Assembly: GCF_900187565.1 (NCBI RefSeq)
Contig: NZ_FYED01000013.1
Location: 62,001 to 126,000 of the forward strand
Direction of reading: 5' to 3'
DNA length: 64,000 nucleotides
Source: Pseudomonas sp. Irchel 3A7
Lineage (GTDB): Bacteria; Pseudomonadota; Gammaproteobacteria; Pseudomonadales; Pseudomonadaceae
Under the pieces are notes generated by a model. It had not been told where the DNA came from and made no database searches. It saw only the letters and a program-made list of their open reading frames with translations. The translations under genes and the position numbers were made by a program. Below, piece by piece: positions 29,739 through 38,015 of the stretch (its first letter is position 1; each line of letters begins with the position of its first letter).

Positions 29739-31517
29739 TCAGAACTGTGCCGCCTCCAGCAGAAACAGCGACTCGCTGCCGGCTTTCACCGAGGCGCTCA
29801 ACGAGTGAATACGCGGCAGCAGGCGGGCAAAATAAAACCGCGCCGTGCCCAGTTTGCTCGCATAGAAATCGTCCTGCGCTTCCTTGCCGAACGCTGCCTT
29901 GGCCATCAAGGCCCACATGTAAGCGTAGGCCACGTAACCGAAGGTTTGCAGGTACTCGACCGACGCCGCGCCGATTTCGTTCGGATTGGCTTTCGCACGA
30001 TCCAGCAACCAGGCCGTCAGTTCGTCGAGAGTGGTCACGGCGTCGTTCAACGGTTTGGTGAACTCCGTCAGATCAGTGCTGGCGGTCGCGGTGAAGTGAC
30101 GAATCTCGTCGGCGAACAGCTTGTAGAACGCGCCGCCGCTGCCGACGATCTTGCGCCCCACCAGATCCAGCGCCTGAATGCCATTGGTGCCTTCGTAGAT
30201 CTGGGTGATACGCACGTCGCGCACCAATTGCTCCTGGCCCCATTCGCGGATGTAGCCGTGGCCGCCGAACACCTGCTGGCCGTGCACGGTGGTTTCCAGG
30301 CCGAGATCGGTGAGGAACGCCTTGGCCACCGGGGTCAGCAGCGCCACCAGGTCTTCCGCGCGTTTGCGCGTGGTGGCGTCTTCGCTGAACTTGGCGGTGT
30401 CCAGTTGCATCGCCACGTAGGTCGAGAAAGCACGGCCGCCTTCGTTCGAGGCTTTCATGGTCAGCAACATGCGACGCACGTCCGGGTGGACGATGATCGG
30501 GTCGGCCACCTTGTCCTTGTTCTGCGCGCCGGTCGGCGAACGGCTTTGCAGGCGGTCACGGGCATATTCGACGGCGTTCTGGTAGGAGCGCTCGCCGCTG
30601 GCCAGGCCCTGGATGCCAACGCCCAGACGTTCGTAGTTCATCATGGTGAACATCGCCGCCAGGCCTTTGTTCGGCTCGCCGACCAGATAACCCACGGCTT
30701 CATCGAAGTTCATCACGCAGGTCGCGGACGCCTGGATGCCCATCTTGTGTTCGATCGAACCGCAATTCGCCGGGTTGCGCGCGCCCAGGCTGCCGTCGGC
30801 ATTGACCAGGAATTTGGGCACCAGGAACAGCGAAATGCCTTTCGGCCCCGCCGGCGCGTCCGGCAGCTTGGCCAGCACCAGATGGATGATGTTTTCGGTG
30901 AGGTCGTGCTCGCCGCCAGTGATGAAGATCTTGGTGCCGCTGACCTTGTAGGAACCGTCGGCCTGAGGTTCGGCCTTGGTGCGGATGATCCCCAGGTCGG
31001 TGCCGGCATGCGGCTCGGTCAGGCACATGGAGCCTGCCCAGACCCCGGCGTACATGTTCGGAAGATAGGCGGCTTTCAGTTCTTCGCTGGCGTGGGCATT
31101 GATCGACAGGCAAGCCCCGGCGGTCAACATCGGGTACAGGCCGAACGACAGGCTGGCGGAGTTGACCATCTCTTCGACCTGGGCCGAAACCGCCTTGGGC
31201 ATGCCCATGCCGCCGTAGGACGGATCACCGCCCACGCCGACCCAACCGCCTTCAGCGTAAGTCTGATAGGCCTGTGGGAAACCGGCCGGGGTGGTGACAG
31301 CACCGTCCGCCCAGTGGCAACCTTCTTCATCAGCCGCGCGGCTCAGGGGTGCGATGCTTTTGCTGGTGACCTTGCCGGCTTCTTCGAGAATGGCTTCGAC
31401 CGTTTCAACGTCAACGGTATCGGCCAGCGCCGGCAACTCGGCCCAAAGTTTGGCGACCTCGAATACTTCATTGAGGACGAAGCGCATATCGCGCAGGGGC
31501 GCTTTGTAGTCAGCCAT
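29739..31517 (-). CDS. Acyl-CoA dehydrogenase, FadE type (paralog 1)
   Basis: A 592-aa acyl-CoA dehydrogenase of the long form with a C-terminal extension. It catalyses the first step of fatty acid beta-oxidation, FAD-dependent. Family blocks: MADYKAPLRDMRF start, MCLTEPHAGTDLG, KVSGTKIFITGGEHD, EHKMGIQASATCVMNFD, and IYEGTNGIQALDL, where the Glu is the catalytic base. ATG 31517 is chosen because the conserved MADYKAPL start is there; the frame extends further upstream without support. By gene order it matches PA0508 of P. aeruginosa, described as FadE2. Confidence 0.9.
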   Translation of the reverse strand: MADYKAPLRDMRFVLNEVFEVAKLWAELPALADTVDVETVEAILEEAGKVTSKSIAPLSRAADEEGCHWADGAVTTPAGFPQAYQTYAEGGWVGVGGDPSYGGMGMPKAVSAQVEEMVNSASLSFGLYPMLTAGACLSINAHASEELKAAYLPNMYAGVWAGSMCLTEPHAGTDLGIIRTKAEPQADGSYKVSGTKIFITGGEHDLTENIIHLVLAKLPDAPAGPKGISLFLVPKFLVNADGSLGARNPANCGSIEHKMGIQASATCVMNFDEAVGYLVGEPNKGLAAMFTMMNYERLGVGIQGLASGERSYQNAVEYARDRLQSRSPTGAQNKDKVADPIIVHPDVRRMLLTMKASNEGGRAFSTYVAMQLDTAKFSEDATTRKRAEDLVALLTPVAKAFLTDLGLETTVHGQQVFGGHGYIREWGQEQLVRDVRITQIYEGTNGIQALDLVGRKIVGSGGAFYKLFADEIRHFTATASTDLTEFTKPLNDAVTTLDELTAWLLDRAKANPNEIGAASVEYLQTFGYVAYAYMWALMAKAAFGKEAQDDFYASKLGTARFYFARLLPRIHSLSASVKAGSESLFLLEAAQF

Positions 31518-31672
31518 GGCAAACCTCGCAAGATCTAATACTGGTGATTCACAGGAATAGTGTTTTGAATGGGTCCGAGTGTAACCCAACAACTTTTGCG
31601 ACACATAGGGTCAGCACATGACCGTTTTGTAATTTTTGGTCATCGCCGTGTGCGAGGAATGAAAAGATGAAT

Positions 31673-31773
31673 CTGTAGGAGCGAGCTTGCTCGCGAAAAA
31701 CCTGAGGGCGCCATTGGGTGTCAGGTTTCACACGTTATCGTTCACGACCATCGCGAGCGAGCTCGCTCCTACA
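31673..31773. repeat. REP pair, GTAGGAGCGAGC class
   Basis: CTGTAGGAGCGAGCTTGCTC (from 31673) and the inverse CGAGCTCGCTCCTACA (ending 31773), about 50 nt apart, between two acyl-CoA dehydrogenase genes. Confidence 0.8.
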
Positions 31774-31784
31774 AAAGGCTGGCG

Positions 31785-33581
31785 TCAGAGCGCAAACAAC
31801 TCCGCCGGCAGCTGCATCAGGCAGTCACTCCCCGCCTCGATCGCCGCCCGATGAGCGGCGGTACGCGGCAACAATCGCTTGAAGTAAAACTCGGTGGTCG
31901 CCAGTTTCGCCCGACAGAAATCGGCATCGCCTTCCCCCGTTTCAAGCTGTGCCTGCGCCACCAACGCCATACGCAACCACAGGTAGCCGAGGACGATGTA
32001 GCCGCTGTACATCAGGTAATCCACCGACGCGGCACCCACTTCATCCGGGTTTTTCATCGCCGCCATGCCCACCTGGGTCGTCAACTCACCCCATTGCTGG
32101 TTCAGCTCATTGAGCTGAGCCACATAGCTGGCCAATTGCGGATGCCCGGCGTTCGCCGCGCAAAACTTGTGAACGATTTTGGTGAAGCCACGCAGCAGTT
32201 TGCCCTGGCTGCCGAGGACTTTGCGCCCAAGCAGATCCAGCGCCTGGATGCCGTTGGTGCCTTCGTAGATCGGTGCGATGCGGCAATCGCGCACCAGTTG
32301 CTCCATCCCCCACTCGCGGATAAAGCCATGACCACCAAACACCTGCATGCCGTGGTTGGTCACTTCCAGGCCGGTTTCGGTCATGAAGGCCTTGCAGATC
32401 GGCGTCAGGAACGCCAGCAGGTCTTCGGCATCCTGACGCGCCGTTTCATCCGCACCCAGGTGCGCGGCGTCCAGCAACTGCGCAGTGAAGTAGGTCAGTG
32501 CGCGGTTGCCTTCGTTGAAGGCCTTCATGGTCAGCAACATCCGGCGTACATCGGGATGCACGATGATCGGGTCGGCCGTTTTTTCCGGGGCTTTAGGACC
32601 GGTCAACGCACGCATCTGCAAACGCTCATTGGCGTACCTGATCGCGCCTTGAAAGCTCGCCTCGCCCAGACACAAGCCCTGCATGCCGGTGCCCAGCCGT
32701 GCGTGGTTCATCATGGTGAACATGCAGTTCAGGCCCTTGTTCGCTTCACCGATCAAAAAGCCCTTGGCCTCGTCGAAATTCAGTACGCAAGTGGCCGAAG
32801 CCTTGATGCCCATTTTGTGTTCGATGGAGCCGCAAGACACACCATTGCGCTCTCCTGCTTCACCCGCGGCATCAGGCAGGAACTTGGGCACGATAAACAG
32901 CGAAATGCCTTTGGTCCCGGCCGGTGCATCCGGCAGTTTCGCCAGCACCAGGTGAATGATGTTGTCGCTCATGTCATGTTCACCGGCAGAGATGAAAATC
33001 TTGCTGCCGGAGATGGCATAGCTGCCGTCGGCCTGGGGTACGGCGCGGGTCTTGATAATGCCCAAGTCGGTGCCGCAATGGGCTTCGGTCAGGCACATGG
33101 TGCCGGTCCACTGGCCGGCGGTGAGTTTGCTCAGATAGGTCTGTTTCTGCTCTTCGGTGCCGTGGGCGTGGATCGCCGACATGGCGCCATGGGTCAGGCC
33201 GGGGTACATGCCCCACGACGTATTGCTGGAAGCCACCATTTCGCTGATGACCAGCCCCAGAGAGCTGGGTAAACCCTGGCCGCCGTAGGCCGGATCGGCC
33301 GCCAGGCCATGCCAGCCACCTTCCACATATTGTGCGAAAGCCTGCTTGAAACCTTTGGGCGTCGTCACCACGCCATTGTCGAAATGGCAGCCCTCTTCGT
33401 CGCCGCTGCGATTGAGGGGCGACAGCACGTTCTCACAGAATTTCGCGCCTTCCTCAAGGATCGCATTGATCATGTCCGGGCTGGCGTCATTGGCGCCCAG
33501 CGCCGCGTAGTTGCTGTGATAGTCGAAGACGTGGTCGATCAGAAAGCGCATGTCGCGCAGGGGAGCTTTGTACTCGGGCAT
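31785..33581 (-). CDS. Acyl-CoA dehydrogenase, FadE type (paralog 2)
   Basis: A 598-aa acyl-CoA dehydrogenase with the same blocks as its neighbours: MPEYKAPLRDMRF, MCLTEAHCGTDLG, AISGSKIFISAGEHD, IEHKMGIKASATCVLNFD and IYEGTNGIQALDLLGRK with the catalytic Glu. ATG 33581 has GGAG 9 nt ahead. Corresponds by position to PA0507 of P. aeruginosa. It is separated from paralog 1 by a REP pair and from the cyclase gene by 86 nt. Chain-length preference cannot be read from the sequence. Confidence 0.9.
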   Translation of the reverse strand: MPEYKAPLRDMRFLIDHVFDYHSNYAALGANDASPDMINAILEEGAKFCENVLSPLNRSGDEEGCHFDNGVVTTPKGFKQAFAQYVEGGWHGLAADPAYGGQGLPSSLGLVISEMVASSNTSWGMYPGLTHGAMSAIHAHGTEEQKQTYLSKLTAGQWTGTMCLTEAHCGTDLGIIKTRAVPQADGSYAISGSKIFISAGEHDMSDNIIHLVLAKLPDAPAGTKGISLFIVPKFLPDAAGEAGERNGVSCGSIEHKMGIKASATCVLNFDEAKGFLIGEANKGLNCMFTMMNHARLGTGMQGLCLGEASFQGAIRYANERLQMRALTGPKAPEKTADPIIVHPDVRRMLLTMKAFNEGNRALTYFTAQLLDAAHLGADETARQDAEDLLAFLTPICKAFMTETGLEVTNHGMQVFGGHGFIREWGMEQLVRDCRIAPIYEGTNGIQALDLLGRKVLGSQGKLLRGFTKIVHKFCAANAGHPQLASYVAQLNELNQQWGELTTQVGMAAMKNPDEVGAASVDYLMYSGYIVLGYLWLRMALVAQAQLETGEGDADFCRAKLATTEFYFKRLLPRTAAHRAAIEAGSDCLMQLPAELFAL

Positions 33582-33667
33582 GGTCATTTCTCCGGCGGCA
33601 GATGTGTTCAACCTACTGCCGGCAACCATGCCTCACAATCACAGTCCAGACGCTGAATGCGCCATCA

Positions 33668-34981
33668 TCACTCAACCGTAGCGGCGTCCATGCGCACGGC
33701 GCCACGGCGGTTCTGCCCGAATGCCATCACGCAGTTACGCCCGGCGCCCTTGGCGCTGTAGAGCGCCTGGTCGGCGGATTTGAGCACTTCTTCGGGGGTG
33801 CGTTGCTCAACCCGTTCGGCGACGCCGATGCTGACGGTGACCGACACGCTCGAAGCGGCAGAACCGGAGCGACGCTGGCGCCCCTGATTATCATCCTGCG
33901 GACGGCTGTCCTGATTGCGCAGATGAATGTTGTAGGTGGCGATGGATTCTCGGATCACTTCCAGGTGCGGCATGCATTCTTCGAGAGTCTTGCCTGCAAA
34001 CACCAGGGCGAACTCTTCACCACCGTAGCGATACGCCTTACCGCCGCCACCGATTTTGGACAGTTTGCTGGCCACCAGTCGCAACACCTGGTCACCGACA
34101 TCGTGGCCGTGGGTGTCGTTGAATTTCTTGAAGTGGTCGACATCGCTCATCGCCAGCACGTAGTTGCGTCCCAGACGCTGCATGCGTTCGTTCAGTGCGC
34201 GGCGGCCCGGCAGCCCGGTCAGCTCGTCGCGGAAGGCCATTTGATAAGCCTCATGGGCGACGGCGGCGGCGATCATCAACATCACCTGGCTGCACATGAT
34301 GTTCAGGGTGAACGGCAGAATGAAAGTTTTCGGCAACATCCAGAACAGCCCGAGCAAGCCCACCAGTTGTGCGGCGTGGAGCGGTCTCGGGTTGCGCCAG
34401 TACTGCCAGGCCAGCAGCACGAACGACGCGATGAACACCGGGTACGACAGCTGGATCAGGCTCATCCAGGCGCCGTGCAAGGCCGGCCAGCGAATCTCCG
34501 ACAGCCACATCAGCAACGCTTGTGGATAGCTCTGCTCCAGCCCCAACGCCACGCTGCCCACCGCCAGCAACACGGCGAAACGCGCCACCATGTCCTGGAA
34601 CAGGTGCGTTCGCTCCTGCCACGCAGCGAATACGCCAAACAGCAACGGCAGCAACAGGCAGCACAAATGAAAGACCACCGCAGCGTCTTCGCGCACTTTG
34701 CCGTTGTCGCGGTAATAGTCAGTCTGGGTGTCGAGCAGGAAGTAGGCGATGTACACCGTGACCATCAGAAACAGTTCACGTTGACGTCGGTAAACCGCGC
34801 AATAAGCACCGCCAAGCAGCAGCACCAAGGTCGGCAGTACGTTGAACAGCGAGGTGAAGAAGACGTTCAGGTCCTTGACGTACGCAGCCGCAAGCCCCGC
34901 CAGCAACAGCAGCAACGACGGCAGGAAATGACTGAAACGTACAGCGGAAGAACGCGGCAAGGGTAAAGCTCCGACCGTCAT
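33668..34981 (-). CDS. Membrane-anchored GGDEF diguanylate cyclase
   Basis: A 437-aa protein. About seven or eight hydrophobic helices fill residues 10-240 (FLPSLLLLLAGLAAAYV, VLPTLVLLLGGAYCAVY, and others), a membrane sensor of unknown ligand. A GGDEF domain follows: MAFRDELTGLPGRRALNERM, MSDVDHFKKFNDTHGHDVGD and the active-site motif YGGEEFAL, so cyclic-di-GMP synthesis is expected. No clear RxxD inhibitory site directly before GGEEF was found. Start ATG 34981 is chosen over an upstream frame extension. The gene is unrelated to its acyl-CoA dehydrogenase neighbours. Confidence 0.88.
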   Translation of the reverse strand: MTVGALPLPRSSAVRFSHFLPSLLLLLAGLAAAYVKDLNVFFTSLFNVLPTLVLLLGGAYCAVYRRQRELFLMVTVYIAYFLLDTQTDYYRDNGKVREDAAVVFHLCCLLLPLLFGVFAAWQERTHLFQDMVARFAVLLAVGSVALGLEQSYPQALLMWLSEIRWPALHGAWMSLIQLSYPVFIASFVLLAWQYWRNPRPLHAAQLVGLLGLFWMLPKTFILPFTLNIMCSQVMLMIAAAVAHEAYQMAFRDELTGLPGRRALNERMQRLGRNYVLAMSDVDHFKKFNDTHGHDVGDQVLRLVASKLSKIGGGGKAYRYGGEEFALVFAGKTLEECMPHLEVIRESIATYNIHLRNQDSRPQDDNQGRQRRSGSAASSVSVTVSIGVAERVEQRTPEEVLKSADQALYSAKGAGRNCVMAFGQNRRGAVRMDAATVE

Positions 34982-35134
34982 AGCAATTTGATGGCATTGT
35001 GCCTGCAATGCAGGCCAATAAGCACACACATTCTGACCAAGGTCACATGGCCATCATTGTTAACGGCAGAAGCCCAGACTTACTGAGCAAGTGGACGAGG
35101 TTTTTTTCGGCAATGCGTAACCGTATGCAACACC

Positions 35135-35166
35135 AGCCACCGCCCCCTTCAACAAGGTCGGTGGCT
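35135..35166. terminator. Hairpin between the peroxidase-like and cyclase genes
   Basis: AGCCACCG (35135-35142) and CGGTGGCT (35159-35166), 24 nt beyond the - strand stop at 35190. No T-tract follows, so terminator function is uncertain. Confidence 0.4.
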
Positions 35167-35189
35167 AAGTTGCGGCGGGATTTTTCCAA

Positions 35190-37316
35190 TCAAATATCGT
35201 TGTTGAAGGGTTGCAACGGCCCTTCTTCAGGTCGGCGACCTTCAGCACCGATCGGTTTGAGCTGGATGTTGGCGTCCATTGCCTGGCGGGTGGTGATCTT
35301 CAGGCTGACCGGTTTTTGCGTCACGGCGGTTTCATCGCCCACATGACCCTGAGGCAACACCAGCGAGGGATGATCGAAGGGTGCCCGTTCCCACGCGACT
35401 CGCGGGTCGGTCAAGCCGACCTCCATGAATTTGACCACGGCATCCACTTCATCGGGGGTCAGGTTCAGGTTGGTCATGTCCGGATCGAGGTTCGAGCCGT
35501 TGTGCTGATTGACCACCGGGTGCTCGAATCCACTGGTGTTGCTCGCGTCTTCGCCACGGCGGTCGCCGCCACGGTTGTAGAACTCCATGACTTGTTTGAG
35601 CGTCGAGCGACTGCCGTTGTGGAAATACGGCCCGGTCAGCGCGATGTTGCGCAGCGTCGGTGTCTTGAAGGCGCCGTCGACCGCATCGCGGAAACCAACG
35701 TTTGGCGCAAGCGTCGCATCGCAGGGAATCGCTGCGCTCAACGGTGCTTCAAAGGTGCAGACATCGACAGCCAGCGAGTCAGGAATCTTCCCGCCTTGCA
35801 GCAGCGTGTTGTATTGACGGGTGAAGGACAGCGGATTGCCCCAGGCATCGGCGCCGCCGAGTGCGAGGTCTTCCGAGGTTGGCCGCACGCCGGTGTTGTA
35901 GAAACCGTTGTCGTAGAGCGTAGTCAGGCCGTCCGCCATGACCATGCGCTCGATGCGCTCACGGGGATGGAGTTGCAAGCGGCTGGCGGCGTTGGTCAGT
36001 TCCGCACCGCCATGGCAGTTGACGCACTTGCCCTTGCCCAGGAACAGATTCATACCCTGCACCTGCTGCTCGTTCATGGCCGTGTGATCGCCCTGCAGCC
36101 AGGCGTCCAGCGGCGCCTGGTCCGACACCAGTGTGGCTTCATACATCTGGATCGCCAGACCGAAGAACAGCGGAAAGTTAGCCTCCATCTGGGTGTAGGG
36201 CGCACCACCCACCAACACCTGCTGCGTGGCATTCCACAGGCGTGGCTGGAAAGCGTTCTTGATCAGTTCACGGTAGGTCGGGCGGCGAGCGCCGGAAACC
36301 GGGCCCAGCACAGAATCGGTGGACGAGATGCGTTGCTGCTTGAGCATCAGCGTATCGAGCATGCGCCGGCCAATGTCGGCAAAGGTGCGCCCGCCGCAGG
36401 ACATTTCCACGGCACTGCCGGGCGGGCCTACCGCCTGCGAAGCGGCAGAAGCATCGTTGAGCGCCAGCCGCACTTTGAGCGCCACACCGCTGCTGTCCTT
36501 GGTCACGTAGATCCCGGCGTCGGGGTCGCGGTTGCCGAATGGTGAAAAACCGTTGAACACGTTATTGGCCCGGCCGTCCCAGAAATTGCGCACGTTGAAC
36601 GCGGCGTTGATCACTGACGGCGCATTGCGCCCGGTGCTGCGTCGCACATTGATGCCGCCGACCTGGAAGATGCTGTCCGGCTGCTGTGTGCACTTGTCGA
36701 AGCGCGGCTGATTCGGTTTGACGAAGTTGGCGTCAAACACACCCTGTGAGCCGATCACATCGTCGGTCGAATAGAGGATCGCAGAGTTGCGATCCAGCGG
36801 GTTCGCCAGCACATGGGTCGGGAAATCGGTTTTCTTCAACGGATAATTCGGCCCGCCCTTGCCGCCGGATCGGGTGGTGTAGGAGGGCACGTCGCCGGGA
36901 ATGTCGGATGCCGTGAACGGTTTGTTGAAAATCGAAGCGACGTTGGCGTTGGTGTGCGCCTGGCCCGGGTTGATCTGGTTGGTGGTCCGGTGATCGACCC
37001 CGGCGTGGTAGTGGCAGGATGCACAAGCGGTGGTGCTGTCGCTGCCGACCTCCATGTCCCAGAACAGGGCCTTGCCCAGCAGGATCGCCGCCGAGCGGTT
37101 GAGTACGTAGTCGGTCATCAGATCGACCTTGCGCCCGCCCTCGGTGCCGGATGGATCGGGTGGCGTCATGCCGCGCAACGATTGCAGGCTCGGTACTTCC
37201 GGTATGGGCGGCTCAACCTCTTCGGGGTCAGCGGCGAAAACCGGGTTCACTGACAGGCAACCGATGAGCGCACAGACCAGAGGGAGGCTGCGCAGGATGT
37301 GTAGATTTTTGACCAT
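35190..37316 (-). CDS. Periplasmic di-haem cytochrome c peroxidase-like protein
   Basis: A 708-aa exported protein. A signal peptide (MVKNLHILRSLPLVCALIG to about AFA at 27-29) is followed by two haem c sites, CASCH at 98-102 and CVNCH near 431, as in the MauG/CcpA di-haem peroxidase family. Also seen: TPTLRNIALTGPYFHNGS and TPDEVDAVVKFM, blocks of the family's C-terminal domain. It is about twice as long as a standard CcpA, so it belongs to the long group of unknown substrate. It acts in the periplasm. The gene stands alone with a long upstream gap. Confidence 0.82.
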   Translation of the reverse strand: MVKNLHILRSLPLVCALIGCLSVNPVFAADPEEVEPPIPEVPSLQSLRGMTPPDPSGTEGGRKVDLMTDYVLNRSAAILLGKALFWDMEVGSDSTTACASCHYHAGVDHRTTNQINPGQAHTNANVASIFNKPFTASDIPGDVPSYTTRSGGKGGPNYPLKKTDFPTHVLANPLDRNSAILYSTDDVIGSQGVFDANFVKPNQPRFDKCTQQPDSIFQVGGINVRRSTGRNAPSVINAAFNVRNFWDGRANNVFNGFSPFGNRDPDAGIYVTKDSSGVALKVRLALNDASAASQAVGPPGSAVEMSCGGRTFADIGRRMLDTLMLKQQRISSTDSVLGPVSGARRPTYRELIKNAFQPRLWNATQQVLVGGAPYTQMEANFPLFFGLAIQMYEATLVSDQAPLDAWLQGDHTAMNEQQVQGMNLFLGKGKCVNCHGGAELTNAASRLQLHPRERIERMVMADGLTTLYDNGFYNTGVRPTSEDLALGGADAWGNPLSFTRQYNTLLQGGKIPDSLAVDVCTFEAPLSAAIPCDATLAPNVGFRDAVDGAFKTPTLRNIALTGPYFHNGSRSTLKQVMEFYNRGGDRRGEDASNTSGFEHPVVNQHNGSNLDPDMTNLNLTPDEVDAVVKFMEVGLTDPRVAWERAPFDHPSLVLPQGHVGDETAVTQKPVSLKITTRQAMDANIQLKPIGAEGRRPEEGPLQPFNNDI

Positions 37317-37695
37317 GATGACACTCCCGATTCAGAACGGAGTTGCCAGGCTCCGGATAACCCGTTGCGAGATGGACTCATGGCCAGAAACCTTGCTGCC
37401 GGCGCTCGCAGCAATCTCTAACTTAAGTTGCTGGACGCAGGGCATGACTAGACTGGCGAAGTGCTCGCTAATCGTTGGCTGATAAGTATTGGCGCGTCGC
37501 TCTGCGGCGACGCTTGATTGCACTGTAGTCGTAACAAATAATTTCAGCAGCATTTATTTACAATTTTTTAATGCGCGTAATTCGGCGCTCGGCACTTACG
37601 CAACCTCGGGGTAAAACGCCCCCGGCATTGGGGACAACCCCCCACAAACAAAGACTGACAGGCCGTCGACTCCTCATTCCGCGCCACCATTCGGA

Positions 37696-37712
37696 TTGGC
37701 AAAGTAATTGCT
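37696..37712 (+). promoter_or_regulatory. Sigma-54 type promoter with no gene downstream
   Basis: TTGGCAAAGTAATTGCT has the -24 GG (37698-37699) and -12 GC (37710-37711) with exactly 10 bases between, and the flanking consensus bases. No CDS follows on this strand. Confidence 0.45.
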
Positions 37713-37841
37713 GATTCAACAAGAGCAGACAGTCGACATATAAGCGACTTAATTATTGAAGCCTCTTATCACCGCTCAATAGCCATGAGGCGCTTACTTG
37801 CACTTCATAAACTAGCCCTGCACGTTTAGTTTGCAAAAAAC

Positions 37842-37942
37842 CTGTAGGAGCGAGCTTGCTCGCGATGGACTTTAATTCGACGCGTTTAATCAGGAGCACG
37901 CGTTATTATTAACGTCCATCGCGAGCAAGCTCGCTCCTACAG
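37842..37942. repeat. REP pair forming a perfect 29-bp inverted repeat
   Basis: Arms 37842-37870 and 37914-37942 are exact reverse complements over 29 bp (starting CTGTAGGAGCGAGC). The 43-nt centre holds two ACGCG words. Confidence 0.9.
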
Positions 37943-37961
37943 ACGAGAAAGAAACAGGCAA

Positions 37962-37997
37962 AAAAAACCGCCAGCCCCGAAGGACCAGCGGTTTTTT
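37962..37997. terminator. Terminator of the third acyl-CoA dehydrogenase gene
   Basis: AAAAAACCGC (37962-37971) and GCGGTTTTTT (37988-37997), 19 nt after the - strand stop at 38016; works in both directions. Confidence 0.75.
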
Positions 37998-38015
37998 GAA
38001 GATCGGCGCTAAGGC

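Larger units (their letters stand above)
37317..38015. other. 699-nt intergenic region
   Basis: No convincing gene. It holds the promoter of the peroxidase-like gene (left), a good sigma-54-type promoter on the + strand (37696-37712), a perfect 29-bp REP inverted repeat (37842-37942) and the fadE-type terminator (37962-37997). A transcript from the sigma-54 promoter would run about 120 nt before meeting the REP hairpin, so a small RNA is possible. Confidence 0.5.
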
